From assembly GCA_031367325.1 (NCBI GenBank), contig JANLPQ010000015.1, forward strand, positions 1 to 64,000: a DNA stretch of 64,000 bases. The letters run 5' to 3'. Position numbers and translations under genes: made by a program. Source of the stretch: JAAFIP01 sp031367325. Its GTDB lineage: Bacteria > Pseudomonadota > Gammaproteobacteria > Burkholderiales > Burkholderiaceae_C. Below are positions 25,147 to 33,830 of this stretch, piece by piece; position 1 is the stretch's first letter, and every line of letters starts with the position of its first letter. Under the pieces are notes generated by a model. It was given only the letters and a program-made list of their open reading frames with translations, ran no database searches and had not been told where the DNA came from.

Positions 25147-25707
25147 ATGAAAACCAAACTGCTTTTACTGTCCGTCGCTTTGACCTGTGCCTTCTCAAAT
25201 GCAGCGCTGGCCATGACCCAGGTTGAATATAAAACGCAAAAAGACAAGATATCCGGTGACTACAAAGTTAGCCGTGACAAGTGCGGCAGCTTAAAAGCCA
25301 ATGCAAAAGATATTTGCATATCTGAAGCCAAAGGTGCTGAAAAAATTGCCAAAGCCGAGCTAGAGGCTAACTACGAACCCACTGCAAGCCATACCGAAAA
25401 GGTCAGCATGGCCAAGGGCGACGCAGCTTATGACACAGCCAAAGAAAAATGCGATGACGCTTCAGGCAATGCCAAAACCGTCTGCAAAAAAGATGCCAAA
25501 GCAGCTCATGTAACGGCAAAAGAAGAGGCCCGCGTAGCCAGGGTTAGCGCCGAAGCAGGCAAGGCCAACACCGGCATGCGTAACATGGCCAATAAAGACG
25601 AAAACGAAGCCAACTACAAAGCCGCTGCAGCACGCTGCGACAGTATGACCGGTGCCAGCAAAGACACCTGTGCCACTGAAACCAAAGCGAAATTTGGTAT
25701 TAAGTAG
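25147..25707 (+). CDS. Secreted Lys/Ala-rich protein with three paired-cysteine repeats
   Basis: A 186-residue exported protein. The signal peptide (MKTKLLLLSVALTCAFSNAA) ends at ALA. The mature part is highly charged, helical, and repeats a unit with two cysteines ten residues apart: CGSLKANAKDIC, CDDASGNAKTVC and CDSMTGASKDTC, each preceded by a K/A-rich helix. Similar Burkholderiales proteins are sometimes labelled TolA-like from composition only. The cysteines could form one disulphide per repeat in the periplasm. AAAGGA precedes the ATG. Function unknown. Confidence 0.8.
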   Translation: MKTKLLLLSVALTCAFSNAALAMTQVEYKTQKDKISGDYKVSRDKCGSLKANAKDICISEAKGAEKIAKAELEANYEPTASHTEKVSMAKGDAAYDTAKEKCDDASGNAKTVCKKDAKAAHVTAKEEARVARVSAEAGKANTGMRNMANKDENEANYKAAAARCDSMTGASKDTCATETKAKFGIK

Positions 25708-25758
25708 GTATTGAGAGAGAACAATTTTCTAGTTGGACTCTTTGCTTTACCACGCACA

Positions 25759-25833
25759 CCGCTGCAACGCGTGCCCTATGCCAACCCGACCTGCGGCCCT
25801 TTATGGGTAGTCACAGGGCACACGCCGCAGCGG
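25759..25833. repeat. Dispersed repeat B, copy 3, within an inverted repeat
   Basis: Arms 25759-25777 and 25815-25833 (CCGCTGCAACGCGTGCCCT versus AGGGCACACGCCGCAGCGG) pair at about 16 of 19 positions. The loop side contains ATGCCAACCCGACCTGCGGC followed by CCTTTAT, close to the repeat B segment ATGCCGAACGGACCTGCGGC. Confidence 0.5.
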
Positions 25834-26049
25834 TATGCTTTTAGTGGGCTAAGGATAGATGTTCGGAAACTATATGAATTCCCGCTTTGTTTTTCAATAA
25901 CGTTCAAGATGTGCGGCGTTCGCGCAGCGAATGTCCGAACAATCGAGGCGTTCTGTCGCGGCTTTGAACATTTCTTGGCGCTTGATCTGTGACATTGGAA
26001 ATCTCTATTTTTTGGTCAGCAGCCTACGTAGCTGTTTACAACGCCCGAC

Positions 26050-26589
26050 TCAAAAACTCGTTTTTGTGCGTGCGCTGTAAACAGCTGCGCACACTACCAT
26101 AAATTTCGAGTTGTATAAATACACAGTATGTGTGCTAGCGCCACTGTTTAGCCGTCGATCAGTACGTAATGTATACCGCAAAAGCTGCGGTATAACGTGA
26201 CAATTTTTCCTGAAGAAATAATGCTTCAAATCCTGTTGGCTTGGGTAGTTTGCTCCATTAAAAATAGCGCTAAACACCGCAAGTTGAGAGAATTGAATTG
26301 GGATCATCGTATGAGCGATTTTCACCGTTTTATGGGGATTTGAACATCTTTGAGTTGGAAAAATGTTTGCCAAAGCGTCTTTAGGGCAATACACCGGATA
26401 TATAAATCCTACAAGCTCCGCCCCGCTTGCCTTAAAACTACCAAGCGCAACAGGGTGAGCGGCGGGAGCGTATCGGTGGAAAAACTGTAGCGAGGTGCGG
26501 CCTACCAACTGGTGATGGCTACTGCCTGCCGCGCATGTTCGCGGAGGTTTTTGCAGCGATATGTCCCGCCGCCCGTCCACGGTAAACAA
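26050..26589 (-). CDS. Doubtful open reading frame, unrecognised
   Basis: A 179-codon open frame starting at a TTG (26589) with no clear ribosome-binding site. The translation is rich in His, Ser and Phe (SHHQLVGRTSLQFFHRYAP, AELVGFIYPVYCPKDALA) with no signal peptide, membrane segment or known motif. It fills most of a region otherwise lacking genes, which is the only reason to list it. Chance or a decayed element is equally likely. Confidence 0.2.
   Translation of the reverse strand: MFTVDGRRDISLQKPPRTCAAGSSHHQLVGRTSLQFFHRYAPAAHPVALGSFKASGAELVGFIYPVYCPKDALANIFPTQRCSNPHKTVKIAHTMIPIQFSQLAVFSAIFNGANYPSQQDLKHYFFRKNCHVIPQLLRYTLRTDRRLNSGASTHTVYLYNSKFMVVCAAVYSARTKTSF
26172..26194 (+). terminator. 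Perfect stem-loop
   Basis: TATACCGC / GCGGTATA with a seven-base loop (AAAAGCT). A run of T follows after ACGTGACAA. No gene clearly ends here, so it may be a relic. Confidence 0.3.
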
Positions 26590-26630
26590 CGAAGTGACGC
26601 GTTGCTGAAGGGGAGTTTAATAGTCAAATA

Positions 26631-26680
26631 GGCTGTTCAAGCCGTAGAACCTGCTCAAGCAGCTATTAAATTAAGAGCAA
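26631..26680 (+). repeat. Dispersed repeat A, copy 5
   Basis: GGCTGTTCAAGCCGTAGAAC, then CTGCTCAAGCAGCTATTAAA and TTAAGAGCAA. It matches copy 10 (56997-57050) along its whole length and the tex-internal copy for 31 bases. It ends 26 bases after the stop side of the NRDE gene. Confidence 0.85.
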
Positions 26681-26706
26681 TCAGGTTGATCGGTGTGGGT
26701 GCAGGG

Positions 26707-27729
26707 CTAGCGCGCCATAGGCCACTGGATAGCCAAGCTGTGCTGCGTGGCGGCTGCGTTGTGCGGCGGTGTGGAATGTGTGGCCTCTAGCAAATGCAGT
26801 ATGCCGCGCTGGTCTAGCACGGCAACTAGGCTGGTGCGGGTGCCGTAGGTGGGGCTACTTACCATGATGGAGGAGAGCATTTTTTCTTGCTCTGGTGTGA
26901 CGCCGGTGTGGGGCAGGGTGGAGTCTGGTGCGGGCTGGCGGTTTTGCAGGGCGTGTTGTAGTCGGGCGGTTAAGTTGCCTACTGTCAAATCTGCGGTTTT
27001 TGGGCCAGCACCTGTACCCGCACCCATATGTTCGCCAACACGTACGCAGCTTTGCGCATAGTCCGTATCTGCTGCGTTTAAGGCTTGGCCCAGCACCGCA
27101 GTTAAGCGGGTAGTTTTGGGCCACGGCGTGTTGAGCGCGGCGTTGGACAGGCCTACGATGTGGCCGGGTTGCAAGGCTTGCGTCTTTGCGGAGGCTGCTG
27201 GTGATTGCCCTACCTGCGCAGCGTAGTCTTGAACCTGACCTTGACCTAGGGATTGAGCTTGGTTGCTAAGGTAATGCAATTGCTGATTAGACCAGTCGCC
27301 TATGATTAAATTAAAGCCTGCGTAGGCGGCAAAGTCACGCTGTGCGGCCCAGTCATTGGCTGTAGCTTGGCTGCTGAGCCAGTCGATGACTAAATGGCCT
27401 CGGCTACGGGGCTGACTAGGCACGGTTGCGGTGGGGTTGCGCACATTGGTTAGCATGGCAAAGCGCCCGCTGGGGCTAAAGCCCATCCACGTGCCGCCGT
27501 CTTGCAGGTCGCGCCCGCTGATGATGGTGTGACCTAGGTTGGAAGGGCTTGTAGTCAGCCGGCTAGTATTGGGATGGCTGGTGTTGAGTTGGCTTGCAGC
27601 TGTGTCGCCAGCATGGGCTGTCCACTGCGCTAGCGGCGCGGTAGGCCGTGCATAAAACTCGTCGCGGTTGGCGGCAATGACCAATGGGAATTGGGTGCTG
27701 GTGCCCCAGGCCATGGCGATTAAACACAT
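26707..27729 (-). CDS. NRDE (TANGO2-like) family protein
   Basis: A 340-residue protein with the family signature: Cys2 (MCLIAMAW), VIAANRDEFYARPTAPL and GRDLQDGGTWMGF, then FAMLTNVRNP. It is an Ntn-hydrolase-like fold. Eukaryotic TANGO2 has roles in heme and lipid homeostasis, but the bacterial function is not settled. An insertion rich in Thr/Ser (res ~43-65: AASQLNTSHPNTSRLTTSPS) is not usual. It sits 18 bases downstream of ygfZ on the same strand and is probably co-transcribed. Confidence 0.92.
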   Translation of the reverse strand: MCLIAMAWGTSTQFPLVIAANRDEFYARPTAPLAQWTAHAGDTAASQLNTSHPNTSRLTTSPSNLGHTIISGRDLQDGGTWMGFSPSGRFAMLTNVRNPTATVPSQPRSRGHLVIDWLSSQATANDWAAQRDFAAYAGFNLIIGDWSNQQLHYLSNQAQSLGQGQVQDYAAQVGQSPAASAKTQALQPGHIVGLSNAALNTPWPKTTRLTAVLGQALNAADTDYAQSCVRVGEHMGAGTGAGPKTADLTVGNLTARLQHALQNRQPAPDSTLPHTGVTPEQEKMLSSIMVSSPTYGTRTSLVAVLDQRGILHLLEATHSTPPHNAAATQHSLAIQWPMAR

Positions 27730-27747
27730 AGCGCTATGGGGTGCCGT

Positions 27748-28809
27748 TTAAATATCTTCTAGCAACGCGTAGGGCAGGGGCTGCAGATGCAGGGTTGCGC
27801 CTTCTGCGGCTACTGCGCCGTCTGCACCACCCATACCGTCTGCACTGTCTACGCCTACCGTGGCTGCCAGCGACAATCGCGGGCTGGCGGCAGCGCGAGT
27901 TTGCATGCTGACAATCGCCAGCCATTGCCGCGCGCTGCCGGGCACAGCGGCGGCGCTGGCTACGGTGCCGCAGGGCTGGGTGGGGTCGGTGCTGTCAAAC
28001 ACTTCTTGCCCAGCGGCCAGCGGTGCGGCGCAGCTAACAATGTACGCCCGGCGTTTTAAGGTGCCGCGAAACTGGCTGCGCGCCACCACCTCTTGGCCGG
28101 GGTAGCAGCCTTTTTTAAAGTTAACACCGCCGATAGATTCGTAATTGAGCATTTGCGGCACAAAAGCATCCGCAATGGGCGGCGTGATGTGGGCGATGCC
28201 CGAGGTGACGCCCAGGTACTGCCACAGGGCAAGGGACTCAGCTTGGGATTGGTCGGCCTGGGGCTGCTGTGTTGGGGCGTTTGCAGTGTGAGAAGTATCG
28301 CTAACGGTAGCCGCAACATCGCCCACCACAGGCCTGATGCGCACTGCGCGCGGCACGGCGGCACCCAAATGCCATCCATCAGGCAATTGCACGGTTATTT
28401 CAGCGCCATTTCGGCTGGTAACCCAAGCAAATCCTGCTCGGCCAGCTATTTTATCTATAGCGCTGCCAGCCAAACCTTGCAGTTCAAACTGGGCCGTGGC
28501 ATCGGTTAATTTGCACTGCGCGCGCATGACAAACATTTGCAAACGCTTAAGCGTAGTGGCTAGCACGCTGGCGTTGCAAATCAGCAAAATATCGTCTTGC
28601 GTATTTTTTAGCACCACAAAGCTGGCCAGCATGCGGCCTTTGGCCGAGCACCACGCCGCCAAGCGCGCCTCGGCCAAGCCTAGCAAAGCAACATCTTGGG
28701 TTAGCTGGCCTTGCAGAAATTTCACCGCGTCAGCGCCTTGCGCGCGGATGATGCCCAGCGGCCCGGTGGGGGCTTGCAGTGTGACGTTAAGGTGGATATT
28801 CGTGTTCAT
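27748..28809 (-). CDS. ygfZ: Folate-binding Fe-S cluster protein YgfZ
   Basis: A 353-residue GcvT-like protein. The diagnostic motif KKGCYPGQEVVARSQFRGTL is present, with the conserved Cys needed in E. coli YgfZ, and the N-terminal segment PLGIIRAQGADAVKFLQGQL matches. It is a cytoplasmic tetrahydrofolate-dependent factor for maintenance of certain Fe-S enzymes. A low-complexity Ala/Gly/Asp stretch near the C-terminus (ATVGVDSADGMGGADGAVAA) appears to be an insertion. It is divergent from mltG across ~260 bp and followed by the NRDE gene. Confidence 0.95.
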   Translation of the reverse strand: MNTNIHLNVTLQAPTGPLGIIRAQGADAVKFLQGQLTQDVALLGLAEARLAAWCSAKGRMLASFVVLKNTQDDILLICNASVLATTLKRLQMFVMRAQCKLTDATAQFELQGLAGSAIDKIAGRAGFAWVTSRNGAEITVQLPDGWHLGAAVPRAVRIRPVVGDVAATVSDTSHTANAPTQQPQADQSQAESLALWQYLGVTSGIAHITPPIADAFVPQMLNYESIGGVNFKKGCYPGQEVVARSQFRGTLKRRAYIVSCAAPLAAGQEVFDSTDPTQPCGTVASAAAVPGSARQWLAIVSMQTRAAASPRLSLAATVGVDSADGMGGADGAVAAEGATLHLQPLPYALLEDI

Positions 28810-29068
28810 AAGGGAGCTTTATAGGTGCACGCTGGGCGTACCCGTGTTGAAATCAGCGTTGAAATTTGTTGCATCTTGGATAATGTCATTATCGCGCCCC
28901 GTTATCATCTACGTTTAGCGCGATTGTTACCACCTACAGACGTCCTATTATTCATTCAAGCTTGGCTGGTTCAATCTAAGCCGGCTTGAGCCCTTTGATA
29001 AGCCCTAGACAAACAGATTTAAGTTAACAGCGCTGCCTACCCGATACCATTGTTATTTGCCTTCGCTT

Positions 29069-30109
29069 ATGCCTTTATCAAGCCCTTATTACAACGCGCG
29101 CCGCCAGCGCGGCTTGTCTTTGCCCAAACTGCTAGCGGTATTGTTGCTGGCAGGTGCCGTGCTGGCCGCTGCCGCGTGGTGGTGGGTACGCCAGCCGCTG
29201 GTGCTGCCCGCAGGCGTGCAGTCGGTCAATGTAGTGTTGCCTGCGGGCAGCTCGGCGCGCAGTGTGGCGCAGGCGGTGGTAGACGCAGGGGTGGGCACGC
29301 CGCCTAGCGCGCTGTACTGGTATTTTCGCGCGTCGGGCAAGTCGGGCGGGCTAAAGGCGGGCACGTACGAGGTAGAGCAGGGCGACACACCGCAAAAGCT
29401 GCTAAACAAGCTGTACAACGGCCTGCAAAGCCTGCGCAGCGTCACGCTGGTAGAGGGCTGGAACATTCGGCAGGTACGCGTCGCGCTGGCCAAGGCCGAG
29501 TTTTTAAAGCCCGACAGCCAAGCCATGACCAACGACGCGCTAATGGCCAAGCTGGGCAAACCCGGCGTACACCCCGAAGGCCGGTTTTTCCCCGAGACCT
29601 ACAGCTACGCCAAAGGCACCAGCGACATCGCGGTACTACAAGCCGCCGTGCGCGCCATGGACAAGCAGCTGGCCGCCGCGTGGGGCGCCCGCAAAGCTGA
29701 CACGCCGCTGCAAACGCCCGACCAAGCCTTGATTTTGGCCAGCATTATCGAAAAAGAAACTGGCAAACCCACCGACCGGGCCGAGATAGGCGGTGTATTT
29801 ACCAACCGCCTGCGCATCGACATGCGCCTGCAAACCGACCCCGCGGTGATCTACGGGCTGGGCGAAAAGTTTGACGGTGACATTCGCAAACGCGACCTGC
29901 AAACCGACACGCCGTACAACACCTACACCCGCAATGGCTTACCGCCCACACCCATTGCCATGCCGGGCAAAGCGTCGCTACTGGCCGCTGTGCAGCCTGC
30001 CGACACGAAGGCTTTGTATTTTGTGGCGCGGGGCGATGGCACTAGCCAGTTTAGTGCGACGCTGGCTGAGCATAATCAGGCGGTGAATAAGTACATTCGG
30101 GGGCAGTGA
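29069..30109 (+). CDS. mltG: Endolytic murein transglycosylase MltG
   Basis: A 346-residue YceG/MltG protein. One N-terminal membrane helix (LSLPKLLAVLLLAGAVLAAA) anchors a periplasmic catalytic domain. A LysM-like region is followed by the conserved catalytic segment LILASIIEKETGKPTDRAEI with its glutamate, and the C-terminal NTYTRNGLPPTPIAMPGKAS. It cleaves nascent glycan strands and so limits peptidoglycan length. The ATG at 29069 is preferred to a TTG at 29057. It heads the mltG-tmk-holB-pilZ-tatD run, though a 379 bp repeat-rich gap separates it from tmk. Confidence 0.96.
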   Translation: MPLSSPYYNARRQRGLSLPKLLAVLLLAGAVLAAAAWWWVRQPLVLPAGVQSVNVVLPAGSSARSVAQAVVDAGVGTPPSALYWYFRASGKSGGLKAGTYEVEQGDTPQKLLNKLYNGLQSLRSVTLVEGWNIRQVRVALAKAEFLKPDSQAMTNDALMAKLGKPGVHPEGRFFPETYSYAKGTSDIAVLQAAVRAMDKQLAAAWGARKADTPLQTPDQALILASIIEKETGKPTDRAEIGGVFTNRLRIDMRLQTDPAVIYGLGEKFDGDIRKRDLQTDTPYNTYTRNGLPPTPIAMPGKASLLAAVQPADTKALYFVARGDGTSQFSATLAEHNQAVNKYIRGQ

Positions 30110-30488
30110 TTTTCTTTATGCTGTTCGCGTATCTGTTTGCCGGTACTTGTTGTACTTTTGTGTGGAGTTTGTTCCATTCTTGGCGCTCGGGGGCTTGGTC
30201 TCGTACGCACGGGTTGGTCTATATCGCCCGGCCTCATACTGGGGTACCAGAAATCGGTCGGGCGATACAGACCAACCCGTGTCGCTACCAAACTAGCACA
30301 CGATGGGTAGTGGAAAATAAGTCTGCCCCGACACTACCGGTTTCTTCACGCGATGCAAGCTACTGCGGGCGGTATCGTGTTTGCCGACCGCCCGATTTCT
30401 GGTACTCCAGTATGAGGGCGGTTGATAAATACTCTCTCGCCACCAGCGAAGACAGCTATGCGACTAACCTCTTGAGCTACAAAAACCA
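30110..30488. other. Repeat-rich gap between mltG and tmk
   Basis: These 379 bases contain two nested pairs of inverted repeats (see 30208-30417). A plus-strand open frame crosses the gap but reads straight through the palindromes, lacks homology and is taken as chance. Confidence 0.6.
30208..30417. repeat. Nested inverted repeats between mltG and tmk
   Basis: Pair 1: 30208-30230 and 30259-30281 (CACGGGTTGGTCTATATCGC against its complement), 22 of 23 bases pairing. Pair 2: 30232-30257 and 30392-30417 (CCTCATACTGGGGTACCAGA against its complement), 25 of 26 pairing. The left arm of pair 2 is the loop of pair 1, so two alternative structures compete. Confidence 0.8.
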
Positions 30489-31160
30489 ATGACCCAAGGC
30501 ATATTCATCAGCTTCGAAGGCATCGACGGCGCAGGCAAGTCTACGCACATTAGCGCAGTGGCTGAGGCCTTGAGAAATCAAGGCAAAACAGTAGTGCTCA
30601 CCCGCGAACCTGGCGGCACGGAGTTAGCCGAAGACCTGCGCAAGATCATCTTGCACGAAGCTATGGACACGTTGACCGAATCGCTACTTGTGTTTGCTGG
30701 TCGTCGCGATCACTTAATTAAAGTCATCGAACCTGCTTTGGCGCGCGGCGACGTACTGCTATGCGACCGTTTTACCGACGCCACCTTTGCCTACCAAGGC
30801 GCAGGGCGCAAGTTTGACTTGAAAATACTCTCATTTTTAGAGCAGTCTGTGCAGTATTTACCTGGGTTAGTAGCCAAAAACACTGAAAATTCAGGCTCCC
30901 CAGCGCATATTTTGCAGCCAGATTTAACGGTATGGTTTGATGTACCGCCCGCAGTAGCTGCGCAGCGCCTAGCCGCTGCGCGCACGCCGGATAAGTTTGA
31001 ATCACAGTCGATTGAATTTTTTGAACGCGTGGTAGCAGGCTACGCCGCCCGCGCGGCCCAGCAGCCCCAGCGCTTTGCACGCATTAACGGCCACCAAACT
31101 ATCGACGCCGTACGTGCAGACGTGATGGCGGCTGTGCGGGCTAAAGGATTTTTAGCATGA
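30489..31160 (+). CDS. tmk: Thymidylate kinase
   Basis: A 223-residue dTMP kinase. The P-loop is FEGIDGAGKSTH near the N-terminus; TREPGGTELAEDLR is the substrate/DRX-type region; LLCDRFTDATFAYQGAGR is the conserved DRY/F-x-x-S-like segment with Asp-Arg. It phosphorylates dTMP to dTDP. An insert around PGLVAKNTENSGSPAHIL, before LTVWFDVPP, is slightly longer than in E. coli Tmk. The gene is followed nine bases later by holB, the usual gene pair in many proteobacteria. Confidence 0.97.
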   Translation: MTQGIFISFEGIDGAGKSTHISAVAEALRNQGKTVVLTREPGGTELAEDLRKIILHEAMDTLTESLLVFAGRRDHLIKVIEPALARGDVLLCDRFTDATFAYQGAGRKFDLKILSFLEQSVQYLPGLVAKNTENSGSPAHILQPDLTVWFDVPPAVAAQRLAAARTPDKFESQSIEFFERVVAGYAARAAQQPQRFARINGHQTIDAVRADVMAAVRAKGFLA

Positions 31161-31169
31161 GCAAAAGAT

Positions 31170-32252
31170 ATGGCTAAAAATATGGCTAATGACACGGCTA
31201 ATGACGTGGTAAACATTGCAGACGCGGCTGTCCAGCCCGCCCCGCAGCTAGCCCCGTGGCTGGCCGCCCAGCGCGACGCCTTATTGGCCCAACGCGGCCA
31301 TGCGTGGCTGCTGCACGGGCCGTCGGGTTTGGGCCAGTACCAGGTTGCCATGAGCCTGGTGCAAGCGTGGCTGTGCGAGGCACCGGGCAAGCTGCCCACC
31401 AGCGCCGCCTGCGGCCAATGTGCCAGCTGCCACATGATCGCCAGCCGCGCGCACACCGACTTGATCGTACTGATGCCCGAGACGCTGATGCTGGACTACG
31501 GCTGGCCGCTGGGTGAAAAAGCCCAAGCCGAGATTGACGATAAAAAGCGCAAGCCCAGCCGCGAGATTCGGGTAGACGCCATGCGCGAGGCCATCGAATT
31601 TGCCCAGCTCACCAGTGGGCGAGGGCGCTGCAAGGCGGTGCTGGTGTACCCGGCAGAGCGCATGAACGTCACCACCGCCAATGCCTTGCTCAAAACGCTA
31701 GAAGAACCCACTGGTGACGTGAAATTTGCCTTGGCCAGCGAGGCAGCGCACCAGCTGCTGCCCACCATCCGCAGCCGCTGCCAAAGCTTCGCACTGCGCT
31801 GGCCGTCGCAGGCCGAGTCTATTGCCTGGCTGCGCACGCAGGACGGCACCGCCAAGCTAGACGATGCCGCACTGCACACCGTGCTAGCTGCAGCCGGTGG
31901 CAGGCCACTCGACGCTATGCAAGTCATAGCTGCCGGAGCAATCAATGCGTGGGTTAAACTGCCTAAAGCTCTTTTATTTGGTAATCTGAGTGCGGTGGAC
32001 GGCTGGGCTCCCGCTACCGTGCTAGATGCACTGCAAAAACTCTGCCACGACCTGTGGGCCGTCAAGCTGGGCGCTGCGCCGCGCTTTTTTAGCGCCGCAG
32101 ACCTGCCCAAACCGCCGCCTGCGCGCGCTTTGTCAGCTTGGAGCGAGCAGCTAAAAACACTGGCCCGCAGCATAGACCACACTTGGAAACCCGAATTGTT
32201 GATCGAAGACCTTGTCAGCCAGGCAAAGAGTGCCCTAAACTCTAGGCAATAG
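31170..32252 (+). CDS. holB: DNA polymerase III subunit delta'
   Basis: A 360-residue clamp-loader subunit. It has a degenerate Walker A (GPSGLGQYQ, without the Lys-Ser/Thr of active ATPases), as expected of delta', a zinc-module CGQCASCH, and the sensor region NALLKTLEEPTGDVKFALAS with TIRSRCQSF (SRC motif). It assembles with gamma/tau and delta to load the sliding clamp. A Lys/Asn/Asp-rich N-terminal 20 residues (MAKNMANDTANDVVN) look dispensable, and Met5 could be the true start. Lies between tmk and a PilZ gene. Confidence 0.96.
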   Translation: MAKNMANDTANDVVNIADAAVQPAPQLAPWLAAQRDALLAQRGHAWLLHGPSGLGQYQVAMSLVQAWLCEAPGKLPTSAACGQCASCHMIASRAHTDLIVLMPETLMLDYGWPLGEKAQAEIDDKKRKPSREIRVDAMREAIEFAQLTSGRGRCKAVLVYPAERMNVTTANALLKTLEEPTGDVKFALASEAAHQLLPTIRSRCQSFALRWPSQAESIAWLRTQDGTAKLDDAALHTVLAAAGGRPLDAMQVIAAGAINAWVKLPKALLFGNLSAVDGWAPATVLDALQKLCHDLWAVKLGAAPRFFSAADLPKPPPARALSAWSEQLKTLARSIDHTWKPELLIEDLVSQAKSALNSRQ

Positions 32253-32310
32253 CTTCCACTGCCCTAGACTATTTTTCAATATTTGTAGCCAGCCCCAGCG
32301 AAACACCACC

Positions 32311-32712
32311 ATGAGCACACCTTTCACATCGTCAGCCCCTTTGTCTGCGGGTGCCACCGCTTTACCGTCTACCCCGCGCCCCAGCGTCATCCAGTTGGCT
32401 ATCAAGGAAAAAGCCGCGCTGTACGCCGCCTACATCCCCTTGTTTACCGAAGGCGGCATGTTCATCCCCACTGCGCGCGACTACAAGCTGGGCGACGACG
32501 TGTACGTGCTACTCACCTTGCCCGATGACCCGCAGCGCTACCCGGTAGCGGGCAAAGTAGCCTGGGTCACCCCAGCGCGCGCTGCAGGTAACCGCACCCA
32601 AGGCGTAGGCATTCGCTTTCCAGCGGACGAAAAATCCAAGGTGCTAAAGATCAAAATTGAAGAAGTTTTAGGCGCGCACCTAGCGTCTGACAGGCCTACG
32701 CAAACTATTTAA
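32311..32712 (+). CDS. PilZ domain protein
   Basis: A 133-residue single PilZ domain (YRLGDDVYVLLTLPDD-like strand, YPVAGKVAWVTP, TQGVGIRF). Its place directly after holB is the common context of the type IV pilus protein PilZ in proteobacteria. The canonical c-di-GMP-binding RxxxR and D/NxSxxG motifs are not apparent (QGVGIRFPAD replaces the second), so it probably does not bind c-di-GMP itself. The first ~25 residues are a Ser/Thr/Pro-rich extension. Confidence 0.9.
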   Translation: MSTPFTSSAPLSAGATALPSTPRPSVIQLAIKEKAALYAAYIPLFTEGGMFIPTARDYKLGDDVYVLLTLPDDPQRYPVAGKVAWVTPARAAGNRTQGVGIRFPADEKSKVLKIKIEEVLGAHLASDRPTQTI

Positions 32713-32860
32713 GCCGCTGGCCTACACAGGCTGGTGGATGGCAGGCAGACCATAGTTGTGCGATAAAGAGTTTGATGGCGCGTTGTCAAAAAACCGTTCA
32801 GCCTGAGCTGGTTGAAGGCTTTAACAGCGCGGCCTGAGCATACGCACACTATTAATTGCA

Positions 32861-32910
32861 TAGCTGCTTGAGCAGGTTTTACTTGGGTTACCGGCCTAAA
32901 AGGCTATTAA
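32861..32910 (+). repeat. Dispersed repeat A, copy 6
   Basis: TAGCTGCTTGAGCAGGTTTT, then ACTTGGGTTACC, then GGCCTAAAAGGC and TATTAA. This is the fullest copy: a CTGCT-TG-AGCAG hairpin, a linker and a GCCTAAAAGGC hairpin. It lies upstream of the TatD gene. Confidence 0.9.
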
Positions 32911-32949
32911 TTTACCTCTCAAAACAGCATATTTCAATACCACAGCACC

Positions 32950-33795
32950 ATGTTTACCGACTCTCATTGCCACCTTAGTTTTCCCGAGCTTAAAAGCCAG
33001 TTGCCGCAAATTCGCCAAGCCATGGCGGACGCGCAAGTTACCCGCGCGTTGTGCATTTGCACCACCATCGAAGAGTTTGACGAGGTGCATGCGCTGGCCA
33101 TGGGCTACGATAATTTTTGGTCTACCGTGGGTGTGCACCCAGACAACGAGGGCATTTACGAGCCCACAGTAGACGATTTGGTGCAACGGTCCCAGCGCCC
33201 TAAAGTGGTGGCCATTGGCGAGACGGGGTTGGACTACTACCAAATGCAAGAGCGCAAAGGCGGCCGCACGGTGGCCGATATGGAATGGCAGCGCGAACGC
33301 TTTCGCACGCACATTCGCGCGGCCCGCATCACCGTACTGCCGCTGGTGATCCATACGCGCAATGCGTCTGACGATACGCTGGCTATCTTGCGCGAGGAAA
33401 TGGACATGTCCAGCAGCGCTACACCACTGTCAAGCCCAAACGGGCAGGGCGCTCTACCCATCACCGGCGTTTTCCACTGCTTTACCGAGAGCATGGCCGT
33501 GGCGCGTGCGGCGCTGGATTTGGGGTTTTACATATCGTTTTCAGGCATTTTGACCTTCAAGGCCGCTGCCGATTTGCGTGAAGTAGCCGCTTATGTGCCA
33601 CTAGATCGCTGCCTGATCGAGACTGACAGCCCGTATTTAGCCCCCATGCCCTACCGTGGTAAAACCAATAACCCCTCCTATGTGCCGTTTGTAGCGCAGC
33701 AGCTGGCTACCCTCAAATCCATTAGCGTAGAGTCGGTGGCACAGGCTACCAGCGACAATTTTGACCATCTTTTCAGCCATGCGCTGCATGCATAG
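32950..33795 (+). CDS. TatD family metal-dependent hydrolase
   Basis: A 281-residue TatD/YcfH-type enzyme. Metal ligands: HxH at His6/His8 (DSHCHL), Glu in AIGETGLDYY, His in PLVIHTRNAS, His in GVFHCFTES, and Asp in LIETDSPYLAPMPYRGK. Members are 3'-5' exonucleases or deoxyribonucleases, cytoplasmic. A short linker (SSSATPLSSPNGQGALP) is inserted before the fourth ligand. It follows PilZ after 237 bp holding repeat A copy 6. Confidence 0.95.
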   Translation: MFTDSHCHLSFPELKSQLPQIRQAMADAQVTRALCICTTIEEFDEVHALAMGYDNFWSTVGVHPDNEGIYEPTVDDLVQRSQRPKVVAIGETGLDYYQMQERKGGRTVADMEWQRERFRTHIRAARITVLPLVIHTRNASDDTLAILREEMDMSSSATPLSSPNGQGALPITGVFHCFTESMAVARAALDLGFYISFSGILTFKAAADLREVAAYVPLDRCLIETDSPYLAPMPYRGKTNNPSYVPFVAQQLATLKSISVESVAQATSDNFDHLFSHALHA

Positions 33796-33830
33796 GCTAG
33801 TTTTTACGGCAATTTACAGCAGGTTTAAAT

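Larger units (their letters stand above)
25708..26630. other. ~0.9 kb region without a confident gene
   Basis: It holds repeat B copy 3, a perfect 8 bp stem at 26172-26194, and one doubtful minus-strand frame (26050-26589). A 33-codon minus-strand frame (25995-25894, starting MSQIKRQEMFKAATERLD) also exists but is too short to judge. It may be debris of a lost element. Confidence 0.5.

Noticed and set aside
25711..25992. 93-codon plus-strand frame after the Cys-repeat gene
   Set aside because: It begins at a TTG four bases after the previous stop and crosses a repeat B inverted repeat.
30106..30492. 128-codon plus-strand frame between mltG and tmk
   Set aside because: It reads through the inverted repeats, has no homology that I recognise and no ribosome-binding site.
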